A stretch of 64,000 bases of DNA from Istiophorus platypterus (GCA_016859345.1 CM029122.1:5731001-5795000); one strand, 5' to 3'. Counted from the stretch's first letter, positions 27,101-38,822 are shown. Notes: generated by a model not told the origin, from the sequence alone. Made by a program: numbers and translations.

Positions 27101-30100
27101 GTTGCTCACATAATGCTGGAAAAGGGCCAATTTTTGTCCGACATCTGTATTGAAAAGGCAATAGTTTGTTATGTGACTTGTCGTATTAAACCACCTATGC
27201 TGTTACCACCAGCTTTCTTGAATCAATTATTAAATAATGCCATGTGTAAAGTACTCCACTGCAAATATACACTATACACAGGGTTTTCCCTACCATTAAA
27301 AGACTTAGGCTCAGTGCCCAAACCGAATTAAGTGAAAAACTATGCTGAGAATTTGAGACAAGTGATACCGTATTGGCCTGAATATAAGAAAATATATATT
27401 GTTTTAAAGTGGGGGCTGTGTTTTATTTCAGGACTAGACAACAAATCTTTCTGAATAGAGAGCGTACCAGGCTAAGTATATTCTTTCAGAGTTATTTTGT
27501 CAGAGCTGATCAGCCTTTGCTGGTCCAGTCGCACCTGCAGGAGTTCCTGAAAGCTGGTGTAACAAGTTCCGCTGCCACGGAGAAAATAAAGTAATTACGA
27601 GTGAAGGAGAGCTCTTTAAAGTCTCCTGACGTCTTCACTGCAGAAATAAACCAGGGAGAAAATCTCTCAAACAGCAAAGAATTACGGCTTTCATGGACGA
27701 TGAGCTAAAAAAGACCCCAGGCTAAAAAATATTAACTTTAGAGAAAGTTATTATTTGAGAAGAATGGGGTGAGAGAGGAATCAACTTTCCATAGTAACTG
27801 GGAGAGTTAGTTGGTGAGCAGCCAAATGCTTTTACATTGTCAGATGACTACGAAAGGTTGAGAAAAATTGCAGTTGAAAATCCATTCACTGTAAGTCTTT
27901 TTATTTTGTATGACGCACACTGCTCACAAAAATGTGAAGGATTACTTCTGAAACACAGGGTTCGTTTCATCGGTGAGCGTATTTGGTTCGCCATTCTTCT
28001 TGCTCATGTCTGAGTGAAATGTGAAAACCAACAGCCCGTGTAGGATTTTTGTAAGTATTGAGTAGATAATGGGCCAAAATAATGTGAAAATACATATTTT
28101 CATAGTCCACAATGTACAAATGAGGGAATTTTTCTTAAAATGGCTTTAATTCCTTAAAAGTTTGACAGCTTGGATTAAAGCAGAAGGTCTACACTTCAGT
28201 CACATCTCGAAAGCTTCATTTCAAATCCATTGAGGTGGTATAGAGAGGAAAATTATACTGTACATAAAAATAGATATAAATATACAATTTATAGCATCAT
28301 ACGTTGGAAAGCCCACCTGTTGCCTCTGCCCTAGCTGGCTCTCCCACAGCAGTATCTTGGCTGCTGACACCCCCCCCCCCCATATCTCTCAGCTATCATC
28401 TCCTAACCCTGTCTTGCTGCCTCAGCTGCCACCGCAGCACTGGTTGAAGCCTGGAAATATTCAAAACTAATTAACTGGATAGCTCATCACACTGGTTGGA
28501 CTGTTCAGCTTTCCCACATCTGTCCTCTTAAGTTTCTCAGTACTCTGTTTTGCTGATGCCTCTGATTCAGATTATCTTTGCAAATATTTTTTAATATTCA
28601 TCTGGATGAGGGGGCAAGCATTCAGCCTCTGAGTTAATAGAATTAAAATCAATTACACTTCTGTGGAAAATGGCCAACACCCTGCCCCCCCCACCCAAGA
28701 TAATGTTTTGATTCAGATCGTGCACAGAGCTCGAGGGGCTATTCACAGAATGGTCAGTTATCAATGTGAGTGAGTGAGTGAGTGAGTGAGTGAGTGAGAG
28801 GGCCAGTGAGTTTGGGGGGGGCAAGGAGGAGCTGAGTGAGTCAATGCACAGTGCTCCACACCACCAAGAAATGCGATTTTTTTTTTTTACCTTTTGAGAA
28901 AAAAAATAGAAAATCAATATGTGGCTGTCCAGGTTGATATTGTTCAATCAACACATGGGGCACTGGTGTTACCATGCTAAAACACACAGTCTCTTTCTCT
29001 GTGCCAAATATTGGAGCTGTATGTTTCACTTTGTCAAACATGCTACACATCATATAATGTCTCATGAACTGCCCTTACACAAGGGAAGTCCCTTGTGTAA
29101 GGGCAGTGCATGAGACATGTGGCACAGATAACCATCAAAGCGGAGGGAAAAGAATTGCCTAAAAATGCACAGGTTGGATAACAGCTCTATTTCTCCTGAC
29201 ATCCTGAGCCCATTACGCTCAATCTGCATCACAGATACCAGAGGGCCTCCTGCTGCCTTTGTTGGGAAAACACCAACCGACAGTACCAAAGCTGTGAAGG
29301 CACTCCGTCCTCCTGTTGCCCAGAGTCCTTCACTAGACAGAAGGCGTGAATCAATATTGACCAAGGAGAGAAAAATCTGAAAACGTGTCATTTGAATGCT
29401 CAAAACGACAGAGAGAGTCTTGAGTACAATCCTTTTGCTTGACATTTCCAACATGAATGGGAATACCTGAGACAACCAGTGGGGGCCAGTGCCTTGTTTC
29501 ACCCATCTCTCTATTCAAAGGACCACAGGGAATTCATTTTTAATGTGACTCTAATACGAAAGCCAGAGGTTGGATGGGGTCCGTTCGACTTTCACCGAGG
29601 ATTTGTGCAACACAAGACTTGCCCCAGCACAGAGTTTATGAAACACTCAGGTAACCCTTTATGTAATGTGCCAGAACTTTCTAGATTTTGGCTCAGCTGG
29701 TTCAAGGGAAACAGCTGCTTAAAAAGAAAACAATCCCAAAGCTCATGAAAAAGTAATTTAAAGTGTTAAAATCCATTGCTGTTTTGCTAGTGAAGTAGAG
29801 AAACTACAGTTTATCACTGTCACCCCTCCCTGGATGTTATCCAACACAGCTTATGAAACACCACTTGTAATGAGAGGAGTGAGGCTTAAGCCCCACTCAG
29901 CCTGAGACCAAGTAGAAACTGGCATAACTAAGCGGGCTGTGCTCTCCAGACAGTATACACTCGTCCCCCATAGTGAATCTATGTAAAACTACAGTACTCC
30001 GGAGTCTGAATTGAAAAAAGCAAAGGATCAGATGTGTGTCACTTAGGTAACGAGGGACGGTGCATCACATAACGTCTGACCTAGGTTTACTGTATGTAGG

Positions 30101-31004
30101 TAGGAGTAGCGCCACTTATCGGTGACACCGGGAAGTTAGACTGTGAAAAGTAGGTCACCTGCACAAAACACTCACAGTTTTGAATAAAATCTAACTACGA
30201 GAGGTTTGTATTAAATGTTCTTTGTTGCATTAATGAGGGCTATGCTCTCTTACCTAGATCCACCGCTGCACTGTACTTTTCCAGGGCACCCGAGAGGTTC
30301 TTTTGTTTCCACAGCACCTCTCCTTCGATCCACAGTTTCCTCGCTTTACTCTCATTTGCAAACAGTTTATCCAACAGGCCGCTGAGAACGACGTTTAGTC
30401 TCCGGCCGTTTTGTAGCCCGTCTTTTTTGTTCAACTTTTGCTTGCAGCTGACACAGTCCAAGACGGTTTCGCCCTCTAAGCATCGTTTGCAGAAAGTGTG
30501 TCCGCACTCCACCGTCGCGGGCTCATGGAGCAGACACTTGCAGAGGCGACAGGAAAACAGGTCCAGGGTTTCGTCCTCTTCCCAGTCCCCGCCGCCGTCC
30601 ACCCCGTCTTCCCCGCCGCCGCTGCTGCTTTTGCCGTGGCCGTTCAACGTCCCGGGGATGCCCAGCTCTTTCTCGCGGAGAGTCCTTGCGATGGTTTCGA
30701 CCAGGAGGGGCAGCTCCTCCGGCCGCAGTTTACAGAGGCTGGCCGCCAAGCAGTACGAGTCCAGCGCCTCCGATATCCGTCCCGCCCGGGCCAGGGAGTC
30801 AGCCTTCCTCAGACACAAGCCCCTGTCCGGCTGCTGGAGGTCGGCGAGCTGGGAGCTGTAGATCTCCACGGCCAGGCTGAAGTCCCCAGCCCGGTTGGCC
30901 TCCTCCGCCACCTCCAGCATTTCGGGGCAGATCCCCGCAGCCCCGGGGTTGGAGAGCGGGTGGACGAACAGCTCGCCCTGATGGGACCTTACTACCGTCT
31001 CCAT
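18986..31004 (-). CDS. lonrf2: LON peptidase N-terminal domain and RING finger protein 2
   Basis: This is a complete gene of 12 coding exons, 780 codons, close to my recollection of human LONRF2 at about 750. The family acts as RING E3 ubiquitin ligases, with a LON N-terminal domain thought to bind substrates. Exons on the minus strand: 30254-31004, 24780-24898, 23955-24077, 23326-23481, 22620-22845, 21994-22093, 21657-21771, 21107-21228, 20789-20975, 20498-20632, 19979-20128, 18986-19144. All junctions are GT-AG and the phases join without a break. Order: TPR-like region (about 30-105), RING 1 (C152-C187), TPR-like helices (about 220-325), a variable linker, RING 2 (C487-C524) and the LON domain (about 575-770). 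I chose the ATG at 31004; the in-frame codon ten positions upstream is GTG. LONRF2 rather than LONRF1 or LONRF3 rests on the NMS/PDCL3 neighbourhood and on closeness in the LON region. Confidence 0.95.
19979..20128 (-). CDS. lonrf2: lonrf2 exon 11 (LON domain)
   Basis: 50 codons, residues 679-728, starting VEGEELVELLKLHDSVYEQA and ending PSKDPDPQ. The donor GTCTGA is weaker than consensus at position +3. Confidence 0.92.
20498..20632 (-). CDS. lonrf2: lonrf2 exon 10 (LON domain)
   Basis: 45 codons, residues 634-678, starting VRDVKFFPDGRSVVDTIGVS and ending IEYLEDKK. It ends at a GTGGGC donor in phase 0. Confidence 0.94.
20789..20975 (-). CDS. lonrf2: lonrf2 exon 9 (start of LON domain)
   Basis: Residues 571-633, with VPIFVCTMAFPTIPCPLHVF and EPRYRLMIRR, the hallmark beginning of the LON substrate-binding domain. 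The exon joins exon 8 through a split Asn codon. Confidence 0.95.
21107..21228 (-). CDS. lonrf2: lonrf2 exon 8
   Basis: Residues 531-570, starting YLATRGYNKTLLMEEVLQRY and followed by a charged helix (ERKKIHEEEMKELS) linking the RING to the LON domain. It ends in phase 2 at a GTCAGT donor. Confidence 0.94.
21657..21771 (-). CDS. lonrf2: lonrf2 exon 7 (rest of second RING)
   Basis: Residues 493-530, with FYEPVATPCGHTFCLKCLER and NPNCPLC supplying C502, H504, C507, C510, C521 and C524. With exon 6 this is a complete C3HC4 RING, the most conserved part of the gene. Confidence 0.95.
21901..21967. repeat. (TG)n microsatellite next to lonrf2 exon 6
   Basis: A 67-bp TG run on the plus strand. The lonrf2 transcript therefore carries (CA)n starting 26 nt downstream of the exon 6 donor in intron 6. 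Confidence 0.97.
21994..22093 (-). CDS. lonrf2: lonrf2 exon 6 (start of second RING)
   Basis: 100 nt, residues 459-492, ending DMECSLCMR with the first two zinc ligands C487 and C490. Its length is not a multiple of three, so skipping it would shift the frame. The acceptor is preceded by a long T run on the sense strand. A CA repeat begins 26 nt beyond the donor. Confidence 0.93.
22620..22845 (-). CDS. lonrf2: lonrf2 exon 5 (linker)
   Basis: Residues 384-458, Ser/Pro/Ala-rich and probably disordered. It contains a PPGGLKRKHSSDG segment and ends PPSKMPRP. A KRK cluster resembles a short basic nuclear-localisation-type motif, but that is only a suggestion. The exon ends in phase 1. Confidence 0.9.
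23326..23481 (-). CDS. lonrf2: lonrf2 exon 4 (linker)
   Basis: 52 codons, residues 332-383, starting ILSELFSSVFENEDL. This is low-conservation linker rich in Leu, Pro and Arg, bounded by CAG acceptor and GTGACT donor. Confidence 0.9.
23590..23870. repeat. Putative interspersed repeat in lonrf2 intron 3
   Basis: The segment around TTAATGGGGGTGGTCAAAAC, ACAATTCAACAGCAGCGC and GAACAGTATAACCATAATGA resembles a dispersed fish repeat that I have seen associated with Tc1-like elements. It is noncoding. The assignment is from memory and uncertain. Confidence 0.35.
23955..24077 (-). CDS. lonrf2: lonrf2 exon 3 (TPR)
   Basis: 41 codons, residues 291-331, starting AHCLKATALSKADRNDEALQ. It completes the TPR-like array and ends with LEAQK at a GTAAGA donor. 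Confidence 0.93.
24103..24132. repeat. Poly(A) run in lonrf2 intron 2
   Basis: A run of 30 A on the plus strand (T on the sense strand), beginning 25 nt upstream of the exon 3 acceptor, so it may serve as part of its polypyrimidine tract. Confidence 0.85.
24780..24898 (-). CDS. lonrf2: lonrf2 exon 2 (TPR)
   Basis: Residues 251-290, including LLFQRAELYMEMRNFSQAVQ, a classic TPR helix pair. It is preceded by a GTACAG acceptor and joins exon 1 in phase 1. Confidence 0.93.
25640..26170. repeat. Putative interspersed repeat in lonrf2 intron 1
   Basis: It ends with AAAACCCGCATGTTGCACCT, a phrase common at the end of a dispersed fish repeat. It is degenerate and noncoding, and the boundaries are approximate. 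Confidence 0.3.
27360..27900. repeat. Putative interspersed repeat in lonrf2 intron 1
   Basis: The start resembles the phrase GTATTGGCCTGAATATAAG seen in vertebrate DNA-transposon remnants. There is no coding capacity. Boundaries and family are uncertain. Confidence 0.3.
28766..28798. repeat. (GTGA)n microsatellite
   Basis: About eight GTGA units in lonrf2 intron 1. Confidence 0.93.
29057..29118. repeat. 29-bp near-perfect hairpin with 4-nt loop
   Basis: Arms at 29057-29085 and 29090-29118 pair with a single mismatch around the loop AAGT; the core reads CTGCCCTTACACAAGGG and its complement. It lies in lonrf2 intron 1. The loop is too small for an ordinary microRNA precursor. It may be the fused termini of a MITE or a replication-generated palindrome. 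Confidence 0.9.
30254..31004 (-). CDS. lonrf2: lonrf2 exon 1: TPR-like region and first RING finger
   Basis: It encodes residues 1-250. It includes QPDRGLCLRKADSLARAGRI (helical TPR-like), a Gly/Ser/Asp-rich linker and a full C3HC4 RING with C152, C155, C167, H169, C172, C175, C184 and C187. The motif RRLNVVLSGLLDKLF follows. The donor is CTAG|GTAAGA (phase 1). The exon is GC-rich and CpG-rich. Confidence 0.95.
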
Positions 31005-32220
31005 CTTCTTCTCCCAAAAGGGAAAATCAGACACTAAGACGGCGGATGGGGTTCACTGACAGCCCGGTAAACCCAGACCCAACTCCCCACGCTGTTCAGA
31101 AATCATATCCCTAAAACCAAAGGCTTACTCTCGCTCAACCCGAGCCTCCGACCGTGCCCGACTCTCGCCACTGGCCATTGGAAGTAGGTTACGTCTAATT
31201 CCGAGTCACACGACCTCAACCCCGATAAACGAGGACGCCTGTGTAACATCTCTGCTCCATGTCAAAGTCCTCAAATCAGCCCACTACGGCCTCCCGGGGC
31301 CGGTAAAGGAAGCCGGGGACGCGGCTTCGCTCCAGACACCGGCTGCGGCTCCTGCGAGGTGGAAGGTCGGTGTGATATTTACAAACGGAGCTTTCCGCGT
31401 AACCAACCCCGTATCGCCCCCTTCACAACAAGGAGGCGGTCTGTAACGTCTCCGGCGACGCTGCACACACACACTCTGCCCCTTTTTAGGGGAATAATGG
31501 CGCTTTTAGGAGAAGAGCTAAACGTTTCTACGGCATTTCCCCCCCACACACACGCTTTTAGTCCACGACCAGAGGGTAAAATCCTCCGGGCTTAACGTTA
31601 GCAAATAAGAAGCTTAATTTCCATTCGGTCCATTGCGCTAACTCGTCGCTGGGACGCTGTATAAAACTCAACAGAGGCCAATTTGGGCTTTAAAACAATT
31701 GTCAATTTATGGAAAATATAAATTTTGGCTACAGACCCGCAAAAAAAGCCAGTTTTAGCTCAAGCGAAGCGAAGCCGTTGTGCGGGGTTTGTTTGTTTTT
31801 TATTATTTATGTAAGACACCCCGGAGGCAGCGGAGCCGAGGGAGCTAGCTAAACGTTACAGCCGTTAAGAACCGCCGTCCAACTCCGAACGGGACTGACT
31901 CTCTCCGACCCCTTAAATGTAAAAAAACAAATAAAAAAAAGAAACAAACAAACAAGCAAAGAAACCCGCGTCGCTCAACGCGTCCGGATATCGCGTCCTC
32001 CTCCTCCTCTCGGGGGAAACGTAAGAGAAGTCCCGACGAAAACAAAGGTTGGACCCGGGCTCGCCATCTCGGTCGCTAGCCGGCCAGCTAGCCTCGGCGG
32101 CTAAAGGTTGTCGCTTCCTCGGATTTCGGGCGATTCGCCGAAGCGGAGCACGGGCGTCACGTGACCCGCGAGGCGGCCTCCCATTGGCCCGTTATGTGGC
32201 TCACTTATATAACGCCGCCG
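31005..32220 (-). promoter_or_regulatory. lonrf2: lonrf2 5' UTR and CpG-rich promoter region
   Basis: CpG-rich sequence extends about 1.2 kb upstream of the lonrf2 ATG. At its far end lie a palindromic E-box TCACGTGA (32157-32164), an inverted CCAAT box (ATTGG at 32183-32187, CCAAT on the lonrf2 sense strand) and a palindromic TTATATAA (32205-32212). The order suggests a core promoter near 32.1 kb. A promoter firing rightwards cannot be excluded because E-box and TATA-like site are symmetric. Confidence 0.5.
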
Positions 32221-35200
32221 TATTGTATAACCTCGCTTCAACAGACACTGAATGAGCGGCTGGAAAACTCCGGCCGAATAAGCCCGAGTTCATTAGGGTC
32301 TGACAAGGTTTTGTGTTTTTTATTTTTTCCTACACGTGGTTTTGCTTCTTTTTTTGAGCGAGATGCAGGAAAAGCGAAAGAGGGACCTTCGTGTTCCGTC
32401 AGATATAATTTAGATTAGATTCGTAGCTCTGGCTGGGGGGTTGATTCATTGTTTATGTAACGCTTTATATAAGCGGTGTCTCGGTTACTGTTTTGGAGTT
32501 AAAAAACGGTGACAGCTTATGATGGTTCATGCTTCACCGTCTCAGGAAAAGCCAACAGGGGGGAAAAAAAAGAAAAAAGTGGAATAAAGTGGAAAAAGTG
32601 GCCCGGTCCCAGAAATCCTCGTTTAGACCTGTTTTGAATTTTGTGGTGCCACTCAGATACTGTGGCTGTGACCCAGTTCGGGGGCCAGGGATCTGCACCG
32701 CAGGGCCCGGCTGATCCCGCTCCCAGACACGGGCTTAGTCGCCGAGCGACGGCGCCGGGGCCCCTCGTAAGGCGGCGGTCGGGCCCCGGCGCCCGGACGC
32801 ACTTCTGCTCCCGGAGAAAACGGTGTGATAATGGAAAAACCTTGGAAGAAAATTATGGTTTATGATATTCTCAATTAGGAAAATGGATGAGAATTTAATT
32901 GAGGTCCCGGTTTTCAAACTGGCTTCCTCCAAACTTCTGCATCCACCCAGCCTGCTCCACCTTTCAAAGTGGGGCGGCCTAGTTTCAGGGCCAGTGTCTT
33001 AGTTACCATCAGTGTCATGAATGCACTATTAATCTGGTTCACATTTGCCTGGATTGATGATGCTACGAGGCAAAGCATAACATAAATAGAGCAATTCAAA
33101 TCTAATTGTGGACAGTGGCGAGACACCTCCGGGAAAATCTCAGAAAAAATAAAAAGGAATATTAAATGTCAGATTTTAGAGTTTTATTTAACCTCTTCTT
33201 AATGCAAAACAGATGAAGTGTATATCTCATATACCAACTGCCAGAATTGTATGAAGATTACTTCATATTTGCTAAATAATACAGACTTAGAAAGTAGGGC
33301 ACAGCACAAATGGGAGGCAAAGAGTAGTGACGTTTGATTCGCCTGTTAAAAACAATACATTCATGTAATATGTCTCAACTTCAAAACTGGGGACAGACGC
33401 AAAACTGTTTCGGCTCTTTGGAACTTATTGCTCCAGGTAATACACCTAGGTTGAATCCTCTATTAAAAGAACTTCTTGGAAAAACTTAGGTTTTTAATTA
33501 AAATCAAATCAAAAGTTGAAATTTACTCTAAATTCCTCTCCTCATTCTGATTCTCATACCTTAGAAACATCAACTCTGCTGAACTCAGGTCAAACAAAAC
33601 ATTATTTAATTTGTCTTTTCACACATTTATCCATCTCTTTTTACAACAGGTCAGAAAGCTATTGACTGAAAGCCTTACAGCCAATCTCGGAGGAAATAAA
33701 ATTAGCAGGACACCTTGTGTTTTATGGTTTGAATTGCTGCTGTGACTTCACAGGACAGGTCATCCTGCTTGGAATAGGTAGACAAAAGCACCGAGTTGTC
33801 AGAGAAACCTGTGATCATGCACCAATCTATCAATGCCTTCAAGACCCAGAGACTTTTTCTAGAAAATTGTGCTGCTCTTTTTTTTTTCCTTCTTTTTTCT
33901 TTAAGTGATTTTTCAATGTAGTGAGCTGCACAAGCCAAATTCTGTTGTTCCTCATTGTATTCGACAGAAGGCAGAGACATAAAATCTCAGAAGGCAGGTA
34001 AATAAACCACAAAATATCTGCATGACTAGATACCACTGGAGATATTGTAAAGAAATATGTCCTGTTAGAAATTTGGTAAACAAACCCATAAAGCTGCTTC
34101 TTCCATTAGGTTTCACAAATGTGTTAATTTAACAATGCTACATGTATCTCAATGCGAGCTAGATGAATCTAGAGTGATGTTTTGTGTACCGAGACTCAAG
34201 ATACAGCTTCTCCTAAAATTGCAACGTTCCAATTTTCATAATTGGAAAGTTATACAAGGATGGCATGAAACACTATGACTCATTTCCCCAAATACCGTAA
34301 AGCCATTGTTGCCCTAACTGTTCCGCATGCCCTGCCGGATACAGTGCGTGTTTTTATGTGTATGCGGTTGTGTGCATGAGGGTGTTGTTGTAAAAAGAGA
34401 GAAGCAGCTCCAACAAGATCAATCTCCTGATAAGGTATCACGGAGTCGTGTAAACTGCGCACCGACACAGGTACAGACATGTGCAGGCAGGCGGTACCAC
34501 CCATACACACGTCTGCATTAATATGCAAATACACACTTCACGGCACAACAGAAAGTGGCTTTGATGGTGATAGTGATAGTTTGATCATGACAAGGCAAAA
34601 TTTTCGTGCCCACACACAAGACTTGCACTGCATGTCTACCATCGTTCATTGCCTTATGCAAGGAGCACGAGTGGCCCACATTTTGAACGTTTATTCTCAA
34701 CATGTTGTAATTTCCCCGATCTCACATTCGAAATCGAAGGGCTGGAATGCTCTGCGTCAAAGCCGGTCGGTAAAGTTTGTCAGCACACGAGGTGAGAACA
34801 ATGAATCATTTTCGTTCCACCGCGCAGCCGAGCTTAAGTTAATTCCACACCCACACATTTTGGCCCCAGTTAGATATCCGCTTTTCAGTGGTAATTTAAA
34901 CAGATGTGACAGGTGTCACACCCACTCTAGCACCTTTGCAATTACCAAGAACAGAAGAAGGAAAAACAAACGTGATTGTCCATAATTGCAGGTTTTGCAG
35001 TTCATCGGGTTAACTGAACTATTCGGTTTCAAACACTATAAAGTTTTTGTTAGCACATCCACAGAAAACACCTGTTGCTGATTAGTCATAGTACAAAATA
35101 ACAGAATTGTTTAATTTCTTAGCGCCCCAGTGTCAATATGCTTTTTGTTAATTATATTGATTGTGTAAGGATTCCTAGTGTAGGCAGCTTGTTAAGTGTT

Positions 35201-38200
35201 AGAAACAAAAGGCAGATCTTTCCTGTAGGAAGCATGATCCACATTTTATTTAAAGCATCTAATGACTTTTGTTGGTGACCTACGATTTTCTACTCTAACA
35301 ACCCTCCTAAACATTTGGTTGACACATCAGACATATGGCATGAAATTCAATTCATATAGTCCTATGTGTATATATGCTTCCAAATTTTCCAGACCGCTCC
35401 TTTGGCATCATCCACTTCTCTGCTGCACCAAGAAAATGCACAGCTACTTGGTGTAACTGACCAAGCCATAGGTTAAACTGTCAGCGAACAAAATACAAAC
35501 AAAACATAAGGTAGGGATTTTTAGCAGTCACATTTGACTGGAATGCCTAAACAGAGTAACATGTCCAAATAATCCTAAAATTCAAATGTATTTATTGTTA
35601 AATGTATCAACTATTGAAAAGCAAAGCTTGGAGTTAAACTTCTACAGAGACATTTGTTATATCAGATTATGGGCTACCCAGTACATGGTGGCACTGGCTG
35701 ATTGATGGAGGGTCCACGTTGTATACAGGAGGTATAATTTACGCATTTGGGCTACTGGGAAAACACTAAATCTCAACTTTTACACTTTGTTAATGTGGCC
35801 TTATTGCATTTAGTTGCAGGAACTGTTTACATGCATAACTATTCAATGTCATTTCACCTGTACGGTCCCAACACGGCACGTGAGGAACACCCCCTTTATC
35901 ATCCGCGTTTGATGATTATGATTAATAATTATTTGCAGGCAGGGCTGTGCCAGCTCTTTAATGCAGCGCGTGTGTAATAATTACACCAACAAGCCATGAC
36001 ATTAGTAACGCTAAACTGATCACTGTATGTAATTTATTAGGCTTTGGACCCATAAAATAAACCTTGAGCACTTGCAAGCTTGTGTTTGCCTCATCCAGCA
36101 TAGCTGCATTTTCCATGGTAATATGAGTAGTGTAAACCAGAAAGGTCACTGTATCTGTTATTAAACCGTATATGCTGTGTGTCTATATTTGTTATTTGAT
36201 ATCTCGGCCTGCATATCAGTCACTTCTCAACTGTTAATAGTAAACATAAAAGTATGTGTGCTAAATGCTTCCTAATGGAATATATATATCACATGGTATG
36301 CAGCACAGGCCATGTACAGTAATAAGCTCAACCTTTGACCAATGCAGCCACTATGTGTGACATGACGATTTATTTATTCAATTATTTATTTTTAGTTTTG
36401 TGCGTATTTTTTGCATTTCTTCTGTATTTTTAGTATAGACACAGGTTGTCGAGCCTGAATCTGATGCCCACACGGTAGCCGCCGGCATCTAAAGTCACAA
36501 CAACTTACGTCTTAATCCCTGAGCTAATCCACGACACTCACCTGAGGTGTGTGTCATTGCCCCCCCCCCGCCTTGGACTTTAATCCTCAGGATTCACCCA
36601 ACAGCTGCTGCCAGCAGAGAACCCCCCCCCCCCCCACACACACACACACACCTTACTGCACGACTCATGGCAAAAACAGCCGCCATCTCATTGCTCTACA
36701 CCCACTCACCGGTGCAGTGTCAGTCATGTGAGCGTGACACCGTATGAAAACAGGCCCCGAGTCTGTCAGCGTGGTAGACACACAGCCGCAAACATCAAGC
36801 TGTTGTCATTTTCCTGGCATTCAGGGCGAGATAGGACCAGAATCTGGGCTGTTTTGCACAGTGACCGGGGAATTCACACGGCATCCCGCACGCCTCGCTA
36901 ATTTATACCACCACATGACTCGTCGTGTTTTGTGCCTAGGACTCAAAGGCCGGATGGAGCGATGGGTTAACACATCCATGTGTACTTTGCACCCGGAGTC
37001 TGACCTAAATCCTAAGCCTTTAGACACGAGAAACACTCCTTATGGTAAACAGGCCTGAACTAACATCATTTACAAGATGGCTGGGCCCTTTAAAAGTCTG
37101 TCGGCACTTATCTGGGAACGCAGTTGATTGGACCAGCGGTGGTGATTTGGCTTGTCCTCTTTCTATGGGTCTCCCATGCACAAAGAAGCCATAGTTGAGC
37201 CAGCTGGCCTTTATGAAAAGGCGTGACCCAGTTGACTAAATTTAGGTACACCTATGAAAAAGATGAACTGCCTCCCCTGGACAGATTTGGCCTGATGCAT
37301 TTGGGGAAAAAGAAAAAAAAGGGGTTCCTCAGTAATGGAAGGAGTCGTTTCTAAAGGGAGAATTTCATGCCCCCCCCCCATAAGAAAAAATAAAAAGGAG
37401 CAATGCCAAAGAGGTCAACCACCATTTTCGGTGAACATACAAATGACATGAAACAGTTGCTATGCTAGTTTACCGTGTCCTTTCAGTTATTATATAAAAG
37501 TAATTACATCCCCCATCAGCCCCACACTGCCTGCACTGTGGTTTCTTTGTCCTCAAAAAATGAATCAGACACAGTTTATTAGGAACCCATGTCTTTCCAA
37601 ACTGAATCTTCAGATGAGATGTTTGTCTATTCAGGTCAGTTGGAGAACAATTGGAGCAGGACATGCACTGATCATGAAGTCAGGATTAACAGTCGCATTA
37701 TTGACTTTGTTGGCTGGTTAGAATTCAAATGGGGGGGCAGGGGGCTGAGGGGGCAGGGGGTGGAGTGCAGGATGTTATACAAGTTGGTAGGGTTTTGTCT
37801 GTAAGTGATTAGCCGAGCAGCAACACGTGAGAGCTTGACTCTGCCATCCTGGCTGATGGTCAGATGGCCCCACGGTTATTCTGCAGTCGGATCCAAGAAC
37901 CGGGTGAGTCTCAATAGTTTCCTTAAGATACTATATCCCAGGGCTTTGAATGCCACATTGTCCCTCAGCGCTGCTCCCGGTGACAAACAACACGGGGGGG
38001 GGGCACTTGGACAAAACAGATCAAGACGGAAAAAAAACAGTTTCTGGATGCAGCATAGTTTTATTTATATCCCAAATTTCATACTCAGGGCTCGTTCGAG
38101 TCACTTTACTAATTGCGCAAATGGTATTGAATCGAATAAGATAAGATTAGAGAGAGATCACAGAAACAAAACAAAAAGGAAAACAAAACTGGAGGAAATC

Positions 38201-38540
38201 TGCATTTCGCAGAGCTAATGCAATCCTGAAGATTTTGACAAAATTTCAAGATAAACGGGTATGAAAGAATATGTGTTGCTGAGATATCATGTTGATGATG
38301 AACATAAAGAGACAAATGAACAATAAATAATAAAAAAGATAGATAAAAGTAAGTAAAAAGTAGATAAACCTGCAAATAAGATAAAACAATAACATTTAAT
38401 TCGATTATGAAAGAGGAAGAGAGTTCGGTGCCTGGTTCTAAAGCAAATGATTTCAAAATGTAGGTTCCCCCAACACGTTCCTATCCTTTTTTTTTGGGGG
38501 GGGGGGGTGAGAAAGTCTGATCTACATTTTCATGTCGCAT
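32221..38540. other. Intergenic, no gene recognised
   Basis: Mostly A/T-rich unique sequence with a short C run and CA run at 36.6 kb and C or G homopolymers near 37.37 and 38.0 kb. No open frame has recognisable homology and no set of exons can be joined. Confidence 0.5.
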
Positions 38541-38822
38541 TCACAACCGAGCCTCTTCCCCTTTTTCACAAAAAACCGTCAAATTTCCGGATCTGGTAAA
38601 TGAAAAGAAAACCGCAATTGGCCCCTTGTTCTCGGCCGCTTGTTCCGTTCCGTGCTCATCCCCTGAATCCCCCTCCTCCGCCGTCGGTATCACATAGCAC
38701 AGACGGTTGTATAACGCAGACGCTCCGCTCCCATCACCCGTCTCTGAGAGCACGGTGTCCCTCACCGCCAGCACGTGGCTCCGGTACCGTTCGTCTAAAA
38801 AACCGCGCGCGCGCGCACGCAC

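Larger units (their letters stand above)
24899..30253 (-). other. lonrf2: lonrf2 intron 1
   Basis: This is the longest intron of the gene, 5.35 kb. It holds scattered interspersed-repeat fragments (about 25.6-26.2 kb and 27.3-27.9 kb), a GTGA tetranucleotide repeat and a 29-bp near-perfect hairpin at 29057-29118. No additional exon with homology was seen. Confidence 0.7.

Noticed and set aside
28766..28798. Direct-repeat array that might suggest CRISPR
   Set aside because: It is a plain GTGA microsatellite without spacers, in a vertebrate intron.
31005..31034. Ten-codon N-terminal extension of lonrf2 starting at 31034
   Set aside because: The codon at 31032-31034 is GTG, not ATG. The first in-frame ATG is at 31004.
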